A stretch of 64,000 nucleotides of DNA from Bombella pluederhausensis (GCF_026385525.1 NZ_JANIDY010000001.1:124001-188000); one strand, 5' to 3'. Shown: positions 1-9,012, counted from the first letter of the stretch. The notes: generated by a model from the letters alone, not told the origin. Numbers and translations are program-made.

Positions 1-57
1 GATATTACGGAGAGCGTTGGCGCCAAGCCGGGCCGTCCTCGCCGTGATGCGGAGTAA
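1..57 (+). CDS. 3' end of an unidentified gene
   Basis: The first 19 codons in frame 1 read to a TAA stop and end in a basic tail (GRPRRDAE). A hairpin followed by a short T run lies 12 bases downstream, as expected after a gene end. Too little of the protein is present to name it, and the frame choice rests only on the tail looking protein-like and on the hairpin position. Confidence 0.35.
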   Translation, partial: DITESVGAKPGRPRRDAE

Positions 58-69
58 GTAATGTGTGGG

Positions 70-89
70 GGGAGCCTATGGCTCCCTTT
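70..89 (+). terminator. small terminator hairpin
   Basis: GGGAGCC pairs with GGCTCCC across a TAT loop and is followed by TTT. It sits just after the partial gene at the left edge and before the nitronate monooxygenase-like gene. The T tract is short, so termination may be weak. Confidence 0.4.
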
Positions 90-133
90 GCATGAGTTAG
101 TTTGTGATTGAGTAGTGGGGACATCTGGCCTCT

Positions 134-1561
134 ATGAAGTCGATCAATGCCGTCCGTTTTGGTGGTCAGGAGGTTCTGCCCCTGGTCGAAGGGGGCAAAG
201 GTGTTTCTGTCTCCAATGGTGTGTCTGCAGGGTACTGGGCTGCGGCAGGCGGGGTCGGAACGATCTCTGCCGTCAATGCAGACAGTTATGATGAGCAGGG
301 AAACCCTGTTCCACAGATATATCATGGCCGTACACGTCGTGAGCGTCAGGCTGAGCTCGTGCGCTATGCCATTGATGGCGGGATTGCACAGGCACGGATA
401 GCGCGGGATATTTCCGGTGGTCGTGGCCGTGTTCATGCCAATTTCATGTGGGAAATGGGTGCCGCCGAGGAGGTCATTACCGGAATTCTGGAAGGGGCTC
501 CGGGCCTCATTCAGGGGCTGACCTGCGGCGCAGGCATGCCTTACAGGCTTGCTGAGATCGCTGCCCAGTTCGGGATACATTATTACCCGATCGTGTCTTC
601 CGGCCGTGCCTTCAGCGCATTGTGGAAACGCTCTTATGTGCGTTTCTCCGAGTTGCTGGGGGGTGTTGTTTATGAAGACCCGTGGCGGGCGGGGGGCCAT
701 AATGGCCTTTCCAACACGGAAAATCCCCTGAAGCCTGAAGACCCCTACCATCGCGTGGCCGCACTGCGGAAGGTCATGAATGGTTTTGGCCTTCAGCATG
801 TGCCGATCATCATGGCTGGTGGTGTCTGGCATCTGGAAGAATGGAATGACTGGCTGGATAATCCAGAAATTGGTCTGATCGCCTTTCAGTTCGGGACCCG
901 TCCACTTCTGACCAAGGAAAGCCCCGTTCCTGATGCGTGGAAGCAACTTCTGCTGACGCTGAAGGAAGGCGATGTCTATCTGAACCGTTTTTCTCCGACA
1001 GGATTTTATTCTTCAGCGGTGAATAACGGCTTCCTTCAGGGGCTTCGTGCCCGTTCCGAGCGGCAGATTGCCTTCCGTGCGGAAGCTGAAGGTGAGTTCA
1101 ATACGCCAATTTGTCTTGGTGGTAGAGGCCGTGAGGTTTTTGTCACGTCTGACGATGCCGAGAAGGTGAATCGCTGGAAAGAGGCTGGGTACACTCAGCC
1201 TATGCGGACACCAGATGGCACGGTCGTGTTTGAAACACTGGAAACAGCCCGGCAGGTTCTGGCGGATCAGGCGGCTTGCATGGGCTGTCTCTCCCAGTGC
1301 CGTTTCTCCAACTGGAGCCAGAAAGGGCCTTCTTTCAGCACGGGCCAGCGGGCTGATCCCCGGTCCTTCTGTATTCAGAAGACCCTACAGACGATCTCTC
1401 ATCTTCAGGGTGTGTCGCCTGAGGAGCAGAAGCATATTGTGGACCACAATCTGGTCTTTGGTGGAACGAATGCGTGGCGCTTTGCTACGGATCCGTTCTA
1501 TGCCAACGGTCATATCCCGACTGTCAAGGAGCTGATCGATCGGATCATGACCGGGCGGTGA
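134..1561 (+). CDS. nitronate monooxygenase-like flavoprotein
   Basis: The 475-residue protein belongs to the FMN-dependent nitronate monooxygenase / 2-nitropropane dioxygenase superfamily, TIM-barrel enzymes that oxidise alkyl nitronates. Visible family features are the N-terminal GGVGTISAVNAD segment (about residues 39-50), the AGGHNG motif around residue 186 with the likely catalytic His189, and IIMAGGV near 225. It is longer than classical members (about 320-380 residues). The extra C-terminal part carries Cys382-x2-Cys385-x3-Cys389, which may bind a metal or Fe-S cluster; that is inference. No signal peptide is seen, so it is probably cytoplasmic. A GGGGA run lies about 10 bases before the ATG. 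It appears to be transcribed alone and ends at a strong terminator. The true substrate is unknown. Confidence 0.85.
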   Translation: MKSINAVRFGGQEVLPLVEGGKGVSVSNGVSAGYWAAAGGVGTISAVNADSYDEQGNPVPQIYHGRTRRERQAELVRYAIDGGIAQARIARDISGGRGRVHANFMWEMGAAEEVITGILEGAPGLIQGLTCGAGMPYRLAEIAAQFGIHYYPIVSSGRAFSALWKRSYVRFSELLGGVVYEDPWRAGGHNGLSNTENPLKPEDPYHRVAALRKVMNGFGLQHVPIIMAGGVWHLEEWNDWLDNPEIGLIAFQFGTRPLLTKESPVPDAWKQLLLTLKEGDVYLNRFSPTGFYSSAVNNGFLQGLRARSERQIAFRAEAEGEFNTPICLGGRGREVFVTSDDAEKVNRWKEAGYTQPMRTPDGTVVFETLETARQVLADQAACMGCLSQCRFSNWSQKGPSFSTGQRADPRSFCIQKTLQTISHLQGVSPEEQKHIVDHNLVFGGTNAWRFATDPFYANGHIPTVKELIDRIMTGR

Positions 1562-1588
1562 GACCGTTCAGGTCACTCTGGAAATAGG

Positions 1589-1620
1589 AAGGTGCGGGTC
1601 ATTTGGCCCGCACCTTTTTT
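1589..1620 (+). terminator. rho-independent terminator
   Basis: AAGGTGCGGG pairs with CCCGCACCTT around a short loop and continues into a T run. It lies between the convergent nitronate monooxygenase-like gene and pdxH, and the flanking A and T runs may let it serve both. Confidence 0.85.
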
Positions 1621-1631
1621 ATGTCTTGCAG

Positions 1632-2267
1632 TCAGGGGAAAAGATGCTGGGTCGTCCAGCCTGTACCGTCTGTTGTCCGGGTGAACAGGACACGGTCATG
1701 CAGGCGGAACGGTTTATCCATCCAGAACTCTATGGAGAGGGGGGTGACCCGGTAGCCATTCCAGTATGGAGGGCGGGGAACGGACCCGATGGCAAAGCGG
1801 GCTGTTTCTTTCGTCACGGCCTGCCAGAGTGCTTTACGGCTGGCGATGGGGCGGGATTGCTGGCTGGCCCATGCGCCGATACGGCTCGCACGGGGGCGGG
1901 ACTGAAAATAGGCATCAGCATCCTCACCCGGCAGGCGTGAAACCGTGCCCCGGATGCGCACCTGCCGCCTCAGGGACTTCCAGTGAAACAGCAGGGCGGC
2001 CTTCATGTTCTGTTCCAGTTCCTGCCCCTTGGCAGATTCGCTGTTTGTGTAGAAAACGAAACCGTCACTATCAAAGCCTTTCAGCAGAACCATGCGGACA
2101 TCGGGGAGGTTCTGGTCATCCACGGTGGCGAGGGCCATGGCGTTGGGGTCGTTCGGTTCTTTCTGTTCTGCCAGAGCCAGCCAGTCCTGAAAGAGCAGGA
2201 AGGGATTCTCTCCGGTAATGGTCTGGTCATCGTTCTGGAAGGCCGCTTCGGCTGTGTTGTCTGTCAT
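1632..2267 (-). CDS. pdxH: pyridoxamine 5'-phosphate oxidase
   Basis: PdxH oxidises pyridoxine or pyridoxamine 5'-phosphate to pyridoxal 5'-phosphate with FMN and O2, the last step of vitamin B6 synthesis and salvage. The 211-residue length is typical. Family signatures are RMVLLKGFD (about residues 57-65), the [18 protein letters not shown]/substrate block near 92-106, and [17 protein letters not shown] near 165-181. The C-terminus ends WTTQHLFP, where most homologues have an Arg-Leu pair; the Arg-to-His change is worth noting but the rest is intact. It is divergent from the TIM-barrel gene at 2431. Several B6-dependent enzymes lie in this window (HemA, cysteine synthase), but nothing suggests co-regulation. 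Confidence 0.95.
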   Translation of the reverse strand: MTDNTAEAAFQNDDQTITGENPFLLFQDWLALAEQKEPNDPNAMALATVDDQNLPDVRMVLLKGFDSDGFVFYTNSESAKGQELEQNMKAALLFHWKSLRRQVRIRGTVSRLPGEDADAYFQSRPRASRIGAWASQQSRPIASRKALWQAVTKETARFAIGSVPRPPYWNGYRVTPLSIEFWMDKPFRLHDRVLFTRTTDGTGWTTQHLFP

Positions 2268-2430
2268 GCTGATGGTTCCCTGTTGCAGGTTGGTAGAAAG
2301 ATCATGGAAGCGGCAGGGGCTCGTGTCTATAGGCGATCAGACTGTCTGCTATGCGGTGTTACAAGGCTTGGTGATAAGTGAAAGGCTATCCATATAGGAG
2401 GGACGATCAGGACAGTCAGGAAAGAGAGTC

Positions 2431-3102
2431 ATGGAGACGTTCCGGTTCATATTCATGCTGACCCGTGATGACCGCACGGTGGAAACAGCGATGGACGCCG
2501 CAGAAACAGCCTTGCGGCTGGGTATCCGGCATATTGGTTTCAAGGATATTGGCCTGCCCGTGGAGCAGTTGCAGGCATTGGCCGATAGGCTCCGCTCTGC
2601 CGGTGCGACTTCATATCTGGAGATTGTGTCTCCGGACAGAGAGCGGGAGCTGGAATCTGTAAAGGCTGGGCTTGCCTTAGGGGTGGATTGCCTGATGGGC
2701 GGCACGCATGTGCCGGATGTCCTGCCCCTGCTGAAAGGGCATGATGTGGCCTATTATCCTTTTGCGGGGCACGTTGTCGGGCACCCCAGTGTTCTGAAAG
2801 GCTCCCCGGAGGAGATTGCCCGCAATGCCGTGGAGTGGGCGGCCCATCCAGCCGTAACGGGGTTGGACCTGCTTGCCTATCGCAATGATGGGGATATTCC
2901 GGAAGTGATCCGGGCCAGCTGTGCTGCTGTGGAAAAGCCGGTGATTGTGGCTGGTTCCATCAGCACGCCAGAGCAGATCAATGTCGTCCGGCAGGCGGGA
3001 GCAGCAGGCTTTACCGTAGGGACGTCTGTTCTGGAAGGTACGTTCCCGGCTCGTAGCACAGCTTTGGAGGATCAGCTCAGGGCCGTGATGGCATGCTTAT
3101 AA
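2431..3102 (+). CDS. TIM-barrel protein of unknown function (HisA/ThiE-like)
   Basis: The 223-residue protein has the alternating strand-helix pattern of a phosphate-binding TIM barrel. Visible strands include RHIGFKDIG (about 33-41), TSYLEIVSPD (60-69), VDCLMGGTHV (89-98), VTGLDLLAYR (141-150), KPVIVAGSIS (169-178) and AGFTVGTSVLEG (193-204). The last two glycine-rich loops sit where phosphate-binding loops occur in HisA, ThiE and related enzymes. I recognise the fold type but not a characterised orthologue. It lies next to pdxH in divergent orientation, so a link to B6 or another phosphorylated metabolite is conceivable but unsupported. Its last six bases overlap the end of the convergent DUF1489 gene. 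Confidence 0.7.
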   Translation: METFRFIFMLTRDDRTVETAMDAAETALRLGIRHIGFKDIGLPVEQLQALADRLRSAGATSYLEIVSPDRERELESVKAGLALGVDCLMGGTHVPDVLPLLKGHDVAYYPFAGHVVGHPSVLKGSPEEIARNAVEWAAHPAVTGLDLLAYRNDGDIPEVIRASCAAVEKPVIVAGSISTPEQINVVRQAGAAGFTVGTSVLEGTFPARSTALEDQLRAVMACL

Positions 3103-3549
3103 CAGTCCCAGCTCAGACAGCTGATTACGGAGTGATGCTGGAAGTGAACTGATCCCATCATCGGGGACGCCCGCAGTGGACTGGTCGAGGTCAGGCGGGG
3201 CGTCTTCCGGCTTGAAATAGCGCCAGCCCTGAAAAGGGCGCATGGGGCGGGGCTGGGTTGGAATGACGTCATCCGACACGAGAATCAGCGTGCCGGGATG
3301 TCCGTCTTCCCGTGTGTAGCTGTCAAACCCGATGATGGGCTGGCGGCACATGATGAGACCGTTGATGACCCGATAGATGGACCCGCCACCCTGCACGATT
3401 TCATCAGCCCGTTTGGGCATGGTGCGGGTGCGAACATAAGCCACCCCCTTATGGCGTTCCACGGCGACCCAGTCCCTCAGCATCTCGGGTGAGGTGCAGC
3501 CTACGATCAGCTTTATCATGTGAAGGGTGGGTGTTTTCTGTGCGGGCAT
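3097..3549 (-). CDS. DUF1489 family protein
   Basis: This 150-residue cytoplasmic protein matches the alphaproteobacterial DUF1489 family, whose function is not known. Family features are the LIVGC start (residue 13 on), TRTMPKRADEIVQGGGSIYRVI (about 41-62), and the conserved PRPMRPFQGWRYFKPEDAP block near residue 100. It lies 57 bases downstream of hemW on the same strand and probably shares its transcript. Its stop overlaps the convergent TIM-barrel gene by six bases. The protein has no signal peptide or membrane segment. Confidence 0.85.
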   Translation of the reverse strand: MPAQKTPTLHMIKLIVGCTSPEMLRDWVAVERHKGVAYVRTRTMPKRADEIVQGGGSIYRVINGLIMCRQPIIGFDSYTREDGHPGTLILVSDDVIPTQPRPMRPFQGWRYFKPEDAPPDLDQSTAGVPDDGISSLPASLRNQLSELGLL

Positions 3550-3606
3550 GGCGGCTATCGTGATGCGGATGGTATGGCTCTCTCCCCGTAGATGGGGAGT
3601 CTGCCC

Positions 3607-4773
3607 TTAGAGGACAAGCTGGCCGAGCAGCGCTTCCAGCCGCAGGCGGCCTTCATCTGTGGCACGGAATGTATCGGCATCCTGTTCCAGATAGCCTTCC
3701 TCAAGGCAGGCTTCCAGAATGACGGGGGCGAGGCAGTCCTGTAGAAGCAGGCCGGTCCGTCTGGTGAAGTGGGTTTTGTTGATTCCTTCCCGCAGGCGCA
3801 GCCCCATGAGCAGGGCTTCATGCGCTTTCATGTCGGGTGAGAGTATTTCATCATCCTTTGTGCCGTGCCCATGCGCTTCGACACGCTCTGCCCATGGTTC
3901 CGGGGCACGGTGGCGGCGTGTGGCATGAAGCTGACCATGAAAGGTCAGGCGGCTATGAGCACCGGGGCCAATGCCGAGATAATCATCATAATGCCAGTAG
4001 GTAAGGTTATGGCGGCTCTCGGCGCCGGGGATGGCGTAGTTGGAGATTTCATAATCACGCAGGCCAAAACGGGCGGCTTCATCACGGGTCATCGTGTAGA
4101 GGGAGGCTGCAAGGTCATCCTCTGGCAGAATGAGAACGCCCCGCCTGTGCTGGGCCTCAAACTTCGTGCCGGGTTCGATGGTCAGCTGATAGAGGGAAAG
4201 GTGGTCAGCCGCCAGAGCGAGCGCCTGCCGAAGTTCTGCCTTCCATTTTTCTTCTGTCTGGCCGGGGCGGGCATAGATCAGGTCAAAGGACAGGCGGGGG
4301 AAGATGCGGCGCCCCAGCTCCAGCGCTGCAATGGCCTGCCGGGCTGAATGTTGCCGCCCTAGAGCGGCTAGATCGGTCTCATCAAGGCTTTGCACGCCCA
4401 GAGAGAGACGGTTGACGCCTGCCTCTGCAAAGGCCCGGAATCTGTCGGCCTCCACGCTGGTAGGGTTGGCTTCCAGTGTGATTTCAAGATCATTCACGCT
4501 GGGGAAAAGGCGGCGAGCATCATCAATCAGATGATGGACTGTCTCCGGTGCCATGAGGGATGGCGTCCCCCCGCCAAAGAAGATGGAGACAAGCTGCCGG
4601 GGAGCATCCTGCATCAGCCTTGTGGCTTCATGCTTCAGCTCGGCTCTCAGGGCGCTGGCGAAGCGCTCCTGAGGGATGGTCTCCCGCACATGGGAGTTGA
4701 AGTCACAATACGGACATTTGGCCAGACAGAATGGCCAGTGAATATAGAGGGAGAGCGGGAGAGGCTGGGTCAC
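3607..4773 (-). CDS. hemW: radical SAM heme chaperone HemW
   Basis: The 388-residue protein is a radical SAM family member related to oxygen-independent coproporphyrinogen oxidase. HemW-type proteins bind heme and are proposed to insert it into respiratory enzymes rather than oxidise coproporphyrinogen. The N-terminus carries the cluster motif Cys16-x3-Cys20-x2-Cys23 (FCLAKCPYCDF) directly after the start, without the longer N-terminal domain of true HemN. The SAM-binding FFGGGTPSLM follows near residue 66. The start lies 2 bases after the kup stop, so translation is likely coupled. In many Alphaproteobacteria hemW is followed by DUF1489 or rdgB-like genes; here DUF1489 follows. Confidence 0.9.
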   Translation of the reverse strand: MTQPLPLSLYIHWPFCLAKCPYCDFNSHVRETIPQERFASALRAELKHEATRLMQDAPRQLVSIFFGGGTPSLMAPETVHHLIDDARRLFPSVNDLEITLEANPTSVEADRFRAFAEAGVNRLSLGVQSLDETDLAALGRQHSARQAIAALELGRRIFPRLSFDLIYARPGQTEEKWKAELRQALALAADHLSLYQLTIEPGTKFEAQHRRGVLILPEDDLAASLYTMTRDEAARFGLRDYEISNYAIPGAESRHNLTYWHYDDYLGIGPGAHSRLTFHGQLHATRRHRAPEPWAERVEAHGHGTKDDEILSPDMKAHEALLMGLRLREGINKTHFTRRTGLLLQDCLAPVILEACLEEGYLEQDADTFRATDEGRLRLEALLGQLVL

Positions 4774-4775
4774 GA

Positions 4776-6779
4776 TCAGATCGCGACCCGCACCCCGAAC
4801 TCCATGACACGCTCCGGCGGAATCCGGAAGAATTCAGAAATCGACGTGGCGTTATTGAGCAGATAGAGGAAGACCCACATCCGCCAGAGTGACATCTTCG
4901 GCACCTTGGAGCGGAACACGAGGTCATGGGAGGTGAAGTAGGAGGCCTGAATGGGGTCGAAATCCATCTCTGCCATGCTGGCGAGTGTTAGGGGCAGGTT
5001 GGGCATCTCCATGAAGCCATAGCGGATGATGACACGGCGGATGCCCGGTGCCAGCTCCTTGATGGTCATGCGCTCGCTGGCGTCAGCTTCCGGCTGGTCC
5101 AGCGTCTGCACCGTGACGAACAGGACCGTCTGATGCAGGACCTTGTTATGCCGCAGGTTATAGAGCAGGGCATCCGGCACCATTTCCGGGTCGGAGGTCA
5201 GGAAAACGGCCAGACCGGGTACCCGGATGGTGCGGGACTGGGTGAGCCGGGTGATGAAGGACCCCATCGGCACGGCATCACGTTTCTTCGTGTTGCGGAT
5301 GAGTTGGCGGCCACGCTGCCATGTGGTCATGATGAGCGTGCTGCCAATGGCAATGCTGAGCGGTACCCAGCCACCATCCGGAATCTTCATGACGTTGGAG
5401 GAGAAGAACACGCCATCCATGATGAAGAAGAAGCCGAACACGGCCCCCACGGCATAGCTCTTCCACTGGAAGACACGGCGGAAGACTACCATGGCCAGTA
5501 CGCAGGTGCAGAGGAACGTCCCTGTCACGGCGATACCATAGGCGGAGGCCAGAGCCGCAGAGGAGCGGAAGGCAATCACCAGCACGACAGAGCCGAAGGC
5601 GAACATCCAGTTGAGGGAGGGCAGGTAAATCTGCGCTTCCTCATGGGGATTGGTGTGGATGATGCGGGTACGGGGCAGATAGCCCAGCTGGATGAGCTGG
5701 CGGCAGAGGGAGAAGCTGCCCGAAATACCGGCCTGACTGGCAATGATGGTCGCCATTGTGGCCAGCAGCAGCATGGGGATCTGTAACCAGTGCGGTGCCA
5801 GATAGAAGAACGGATTGGCCAGCGTGGTCGGGTCGTGAATGATGGAGGCCGCCTGCCCGAAATAGTTCAGGCACAGGGCAGGCAGTACGAGAAAGAGCCA
5901 TGCAAAGCGGATGGGAGACCGCCCGAAATGCCCCATATCAGCATAGAGGGCCTCTGCCCCGGTGACGGACAGAACGACCGAGCCAAGGGCAATGAAGGAC
6001 AGCTTGCCATGGGTGACGATGAAGCGGATGGCCTCCAGCGGGGAGAGGGCCAGCAGCACGCCCGGATGCAGCAGGATGGCCTTTGCGCCCAGTATGGCGA
6101 TGGTGAAGAACCAGACCAGCATGATCGGCCCGAAAGCCCGGCCAATCTTCCCTGTACCAAGGGCCTGCGCGGCGAATAGTCCCAGCAGGATGATGATGGC
6201 CGCAGGAATGATAAAGGGCGAGGCATCCGGCACGGATACTTCCACACCTTCCACGGCGGAAAGCACGGAAATGGCAGGGGTGATGATGCCGTCACCAAAG
6301 AACAGGCAGGCCCCGGCAATACCGATCAGTCCGAATACCCAGCGGAAATAGGTGGATTTGCAGACACGCTGTGCCAACGCCATTAAGGCGATGATGCCGC
6401 CTTCCTTGTTATGGTCGGCCCGCATGATGAGGATGACGTATTTTATGGTCACAACCAGCATGAGGGCCCAGAAGGTCAGGCTGGTCAGTCCGATGACCTC
6501 CCACGCATGGGCGGGATGGGTTTCCGACCCCACGTTGCGGATGGAGGATTGCAGGGCGTAGAGCGGGCTTGTCCCGATATCGCCATACACGACACCCAGA
6601 GCAGCCAGCATGGCACCCATGCCTTTGGGGCGGCTGTGACCGTCCTGCCCCTGAGGTGGAGCAGACGTTGGTGTCCCTATGGAGTTGGGATACCGGGCAT
6701 CGGAAGAGGATTCCTTGAGGGACATGCTATCCTGTTCAGACATGGAGCAAACCATCCTGTAAGACTGATAGACACCCAT
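4776..6779 (-). CDS. kup: Kup-type potassium uptake transporter
   Basis: Kup proteins import K+ together with protons through about 12 membrane helices. The open frame codes for 667 residues, slightly long for the family. The first helices read AMLAALGVVYGDIGTSPLYAL, the signature of Kup/HAK transporters, followed by regular hydrophobic segments up to about residue 490 and a soluble C-terminal domain. The first 20 residues are weakly supported. An internal ATG at 6743 has AGGATGG about 8 bases upstream and would give 655 residues, so the real start is uncertain. It leads the kup-hemW-DUF1489 run. The upstream gap contains a long inverted repeat listed separately. Confidence 0.93.
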   Translation of the reverse strand: MGVYQSYRMVCSMSEQDSMSLKESSSDARYPNSIGTPTSAPPQGQDGHSRPKGMGAMLAALGVVYGDIGTSPLYALQSSIRNVGSETHPAHAWEVIGLTSLTFWALMLVVTIKYVILIMRADHNKEGGIIALMALAQRVCKSTYFRWVFGLIGIAGACLFFGDGIITPAISVLSAVEGVEVSVPDASPFIIPAAIIILLGLFAAQALGTGKIGRAFGPIMLVWFFTIAILGAKAILLHPGVLLALSPLEAIRFIVTHGKLSFIALGSVVLSVTGAEALYADMGHFGRSPIRFAWLFLVLPALCLNYFGQAASIIHDPTTLANPFFYLAPHWLQIPMLLLATMATIIASQAGISGSFSLCRQLIQLGYLPRTRIIHTNPHEEAQIYLPSLNWMFAFGSVVLVIAFRSSAALASAYGIAVTGTFLCTCVLAMVVFRRVFQWKSYAVGAVFGFFFIMDGVFFSSNVMKIPDGGWVPLSIAIGSTLIMTTWQRGRQLIRNTKKRDAVPMGSFITRLTQSRTIRVPGLAVFLTSDPEMVPDALLYNLRHNKVLHQTVLFVTVQTLDQPEADASERMTIKELAPGIRRVIIRYGFMEMPNLPLTLASMAEMDFDPIQASYFTSHDLVFRSKVPKMSLWRMWVFLYLLNNATSISEFFRIPPERVMEFGVRVAI

Positions 6780-6844
6780 CCCCCGCAGGAAGACAGGCAG
6801 ACACGCTTCTGTAAAAAGAAGCGCTGGCTATGATGATTCTGGCT

Positions 6845-6901
6845 TCATGACAGTTTTTTCATGAGAAAAGCAAGTAGAGAGCTCGAAAAAAACTGTCATG
6901 A
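6845..6901. repeat. long inverted repeat between yggS and kup
   Basis: A 16-base arm (6845-6860) is repeated in reverse complement at 6885-6901 with one extra A, separated by 24 bases. The arms contain T6 and A7 runs. It lies after the yggS stop and before the kup start, both on the minus strand. It could be a terminator for yggS or part of a kup leader structure. Confidence 0.6.
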
Positions 6902-6911
6902 CATATGTGCA

Positions 6912-7589
6912 TCAGTGTGCAGGGCGCTCTCCGAATATGGCCGTACCGACACGAACAAGGGTGGCACCCTCCATGATGGCAGTCTCGAAATCGGATGACA
7001 TGCCCATGGAAAGAGCAGGCAGACCGTGACGGCGATTCATCTCTGCAAGCTTTTGGAAAAAGGGAGCCGGGTCTTCATCGAATGGCGGAATGGCCATCAG
7101 CCCTTTCACATGGTCCCCAAAACGCCTAAGGGAATCTTCGATGAAGTGATCGGCCTCCGCCATGCTGATGCCGGACTTCTGAGGTTCGTCACCGATATTC
7201 ACCTGCACGAATAACTCCGGCAGACGGCCTACCTTTTGGGCGGCCTTTTCCAGCGCCGTGCTGAGAGATGGACGATCAAGACTTTCAATCACATCAGCAA
7301 GGGCACAGGCCTCGGTGGCCTTGTTGCTCTGCAATGTCCCGATGAGGTGCAGGCGCAGGTCTGGCCATTCTTCTCGCAGGGCGGGGAATTTGGCAGCAGC
7401 CTCCTGCACACGGTTCTCCCCGAAGATGTGCTGCCCGGCCTCAAGGGCCTGCTGTACGGCACTCTGCGGGTGGAATTTGCTGACGGCAACGAGGCTGACG
7501 CTCTCTGATGGCCGTCCAGCCTGTTGGCAGGCTGTGCTGATGCGGGTCTGGATGCTTTTCAGGGCATGGGCGATGGTGTGATCTGTCAT
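6912..7589 (-). CDS. yggS: YggS/PROSC family PLP homeostasis protein
   Basis: YggS-type proteins bind pyridoxal phosphate without a known catalytic reaction and help keep free PLP and amino-acid pools in balance. The 225-residue length is normal when translation starts at the ATG at 7589. The open frame extends 88 codons further upstream, but that stretch overlaps the divergent methyltransferase gene and is unlike the family. The PLP-binding lysine is Lys38 in SLVAVSKFHP. Further signatures are FGENRVQEAAAK, HLIGTLQSNK and LSMGMSSDFETAI near the C-terminus. The protein is a cytosolic single-domain alanine-racemase-type barrel. It is followed by a long inverted repeat. Confidence 0.93.
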   Translation of the reverse strand: MTDHTIAHALKSIQTRISTACQQAGRPSESVSLVAVSKFHPQSAVQQALEAGQHIFGENRVQEAAAKFPALREEWPDLRLHLIGTLQSNKATEACALADVIESLDRPSLSTALEKAAQKVGRLPELFVQVNIGDEPQKSGISMAEADHFIEDSLRRFGDHVKGLMAIPPFDEDPAPFFQKLAEMNRRHGLPALSMGMSSDFETAIMEGATLVRVGTAIFGERPAH

Positions 7590-7683
7590 GATGGCTGGAT
7601 TGCACCCCCTTTGACGGGAAGGGTCAAGAGGCTGGATAAAAACCATCTTGACTTTCCTGCCACTAACTCCCGACAACGGGCGC

Positions 7684-9012
7684 ATGACAAACGCTTCTTC
7701 TTCCCGTCCAGCCCGTTCACGCCCCAAGGGCGGACGGGGCCGGCGGGCCGGTGCACGGCCTGCTTCCATTTCCCGCCATGAAGACCCCGTGAGGGACTTG
7801 GCTTTTGATATCGTCTGCGGTGTGGTGGAGCATCGCCGTATGCTGGAGATCACGCTTGAGCGCAGCAGCTGTGAAGGGCGGGACCGTGCAGCGGCTCACC
7901 GCCTTGCCGCAGCGACATTGCGGCATCTGGGCAGCATGTCGGAGCTGCTTCAGCCGCTACTGCGCCGTCAGCCGCCAGAACCTGTCCGTTGCGCTCTGCT
8001 GCTTGGTGTGGCGCAGCTCATACATCTTGAGACACCGCCCCATGCAGCGGTTGGAACGATTGTGGACCTGCTGCACCGGCGTGGCCTCTCGCCTTTTGCA
8101 GGGCTGGCCAATGCGGTGCTGCGCCGTGTGTCACGGGAAGCCGAGACGCTGACTGAAGGGCTGGATGATGCCCGTCTGGATGTGCCTCATTGGCTCTGGA
8201 GCGCATGGGGGCGGCGGGCCCGGTCCATCACGCAGGGTTTCTATCAGGAGGCCCCGCTGGACCTGACGGTCAAGCCCGGCTGTGACGCCCCGGAAGGGGG
8301 TGAAACCCTCTCAACCGGAACGGTCCGTTACCCGGCAGGGACGAAAATGACTGAGCTGCCCGGCTTTGCGGAAGGGCAGTTCTGGGCGCAGGACATGGCC
8401 GCAGCCATGCCGGTCCGTCTGATGGGGGATGTGCGGGGCAAGCGGGTTGCCGATCTGTGTGCCGCTCCGGGCGGTAAGACGGCGCAGCTTCTCTGTGGTG
8501 GTGCAGAGGTGGTGGCCGTTGAACGTGAGAAGCCCCGTGCTCAACGGTTGAAAGAGAATTTGGCCCGTCTCCAGCTGAAAGCGGAGATTGTGGTGGGAGA
8601 TGCTCTGCGTTGGCGTCCGTCCGAGCCACTGGATGCCGTGTTGCTGGATGCGCCCTGTTCAGCCACGGGGACGCTACGGCGCCACCCGGATGTTCTGTGG
8701 ATCAAGCGGCCCCGTGACATCACCACTCTGGTAGCAGGGCAGGACCGTTTCATTGATGCGGCATATGACATGCTGAAGCCGGGTGGGATGCTGCTTTATG
8801 CTGTCTGCTCCCTTCAGGATGAGGAAGGCCCGCAGCGTATTGCTCATGCTCTGGAAGATGGGCGGTGGGAACTCTCTCCCTTTACGGAGGAGGAGCTGGC
8901 CGCTCTGCCCCGTGCCCGCACGGAGGAAGGGTATTTCCGTACTCATCCGGGCATGAATGTTGCACAGGGCGGCATGGATGGCTTCTTCGCTGCCCGGCTG
9001 ATCCGCCTTTAA
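7684..9012 (+). CDS. RsmB/NOP family rRNA (cytosine-5) methyltransferase
   Basis: The protein is a SAM-dependent cytosine-C5 methyltransferase of the Sun/RsmB type, probably acting on 16S rRNA. With the ATG at 7684 it has 442 residues; a TTG 36 bases earlier is possible. The basic Arg/Pro-rich start is followed by an NusB-like helical domain (about residues 30-160) and a Rossmann methyltransferase domain with VADLCAAPGGKTAQL. The catalytic pair of cysteines is present: Cys325 in LDAPCSATGTLRRHPD and Cys375 in YAVCSLQDEEG. It diverges from yggS. The next gene, cysteine synthase, is convergent with a gap of 20 bases. Confidence 0.92.
   Translation: MTNASSSRPARSRPKGGRGRRAGARPASISRHEDPVRDLAFDIVCGVVEHRRMLEITLERSSCEGRDRAAAHRLAAATLRHLGSMSELLQPLLRRQPPEPVRCALLLGVAQLIHLETPPHAAVGTIVDLLHRRGLSPFAGLANAVLRRVSREAETLTEGLDDARLDVPHWLWSAWGRRARSITQGFYQEAPLDLTVKPGCDAPEGGETLSTGTVRYPAGTKMTELPGFAEGQFWAQDMAAAMPVRLMGDVRGKRVADLCAAPGGKTAQLLCGGAEVVAVEREKPRAQRLKENLARLQLKAEIVVGDALRWRPSEPLDAVLLDAPCSATGTLRRHPDVLWIKRPRDITTLVAGQDRFIDAAYDMLKPGGMLLYAVCSLQDEEGPQRIAHALEDGRWELSPFTEEELAALPRARTEEGYFRTHPGMNVAQGGMDGFFAARLIRL

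Noticed and set aside
5-946. 313-codon minus-strand frame at the left end
   Set aside because: It is antisense to the nitronate monooxygenase-like gene and shows no protein family features.
7590-7853. N-terminal extension of YggS
   Set aside because: It overlaps the divergent methyltransferase gene and adds 88 residues unlike the family; the start at 7589 gives the usual length.
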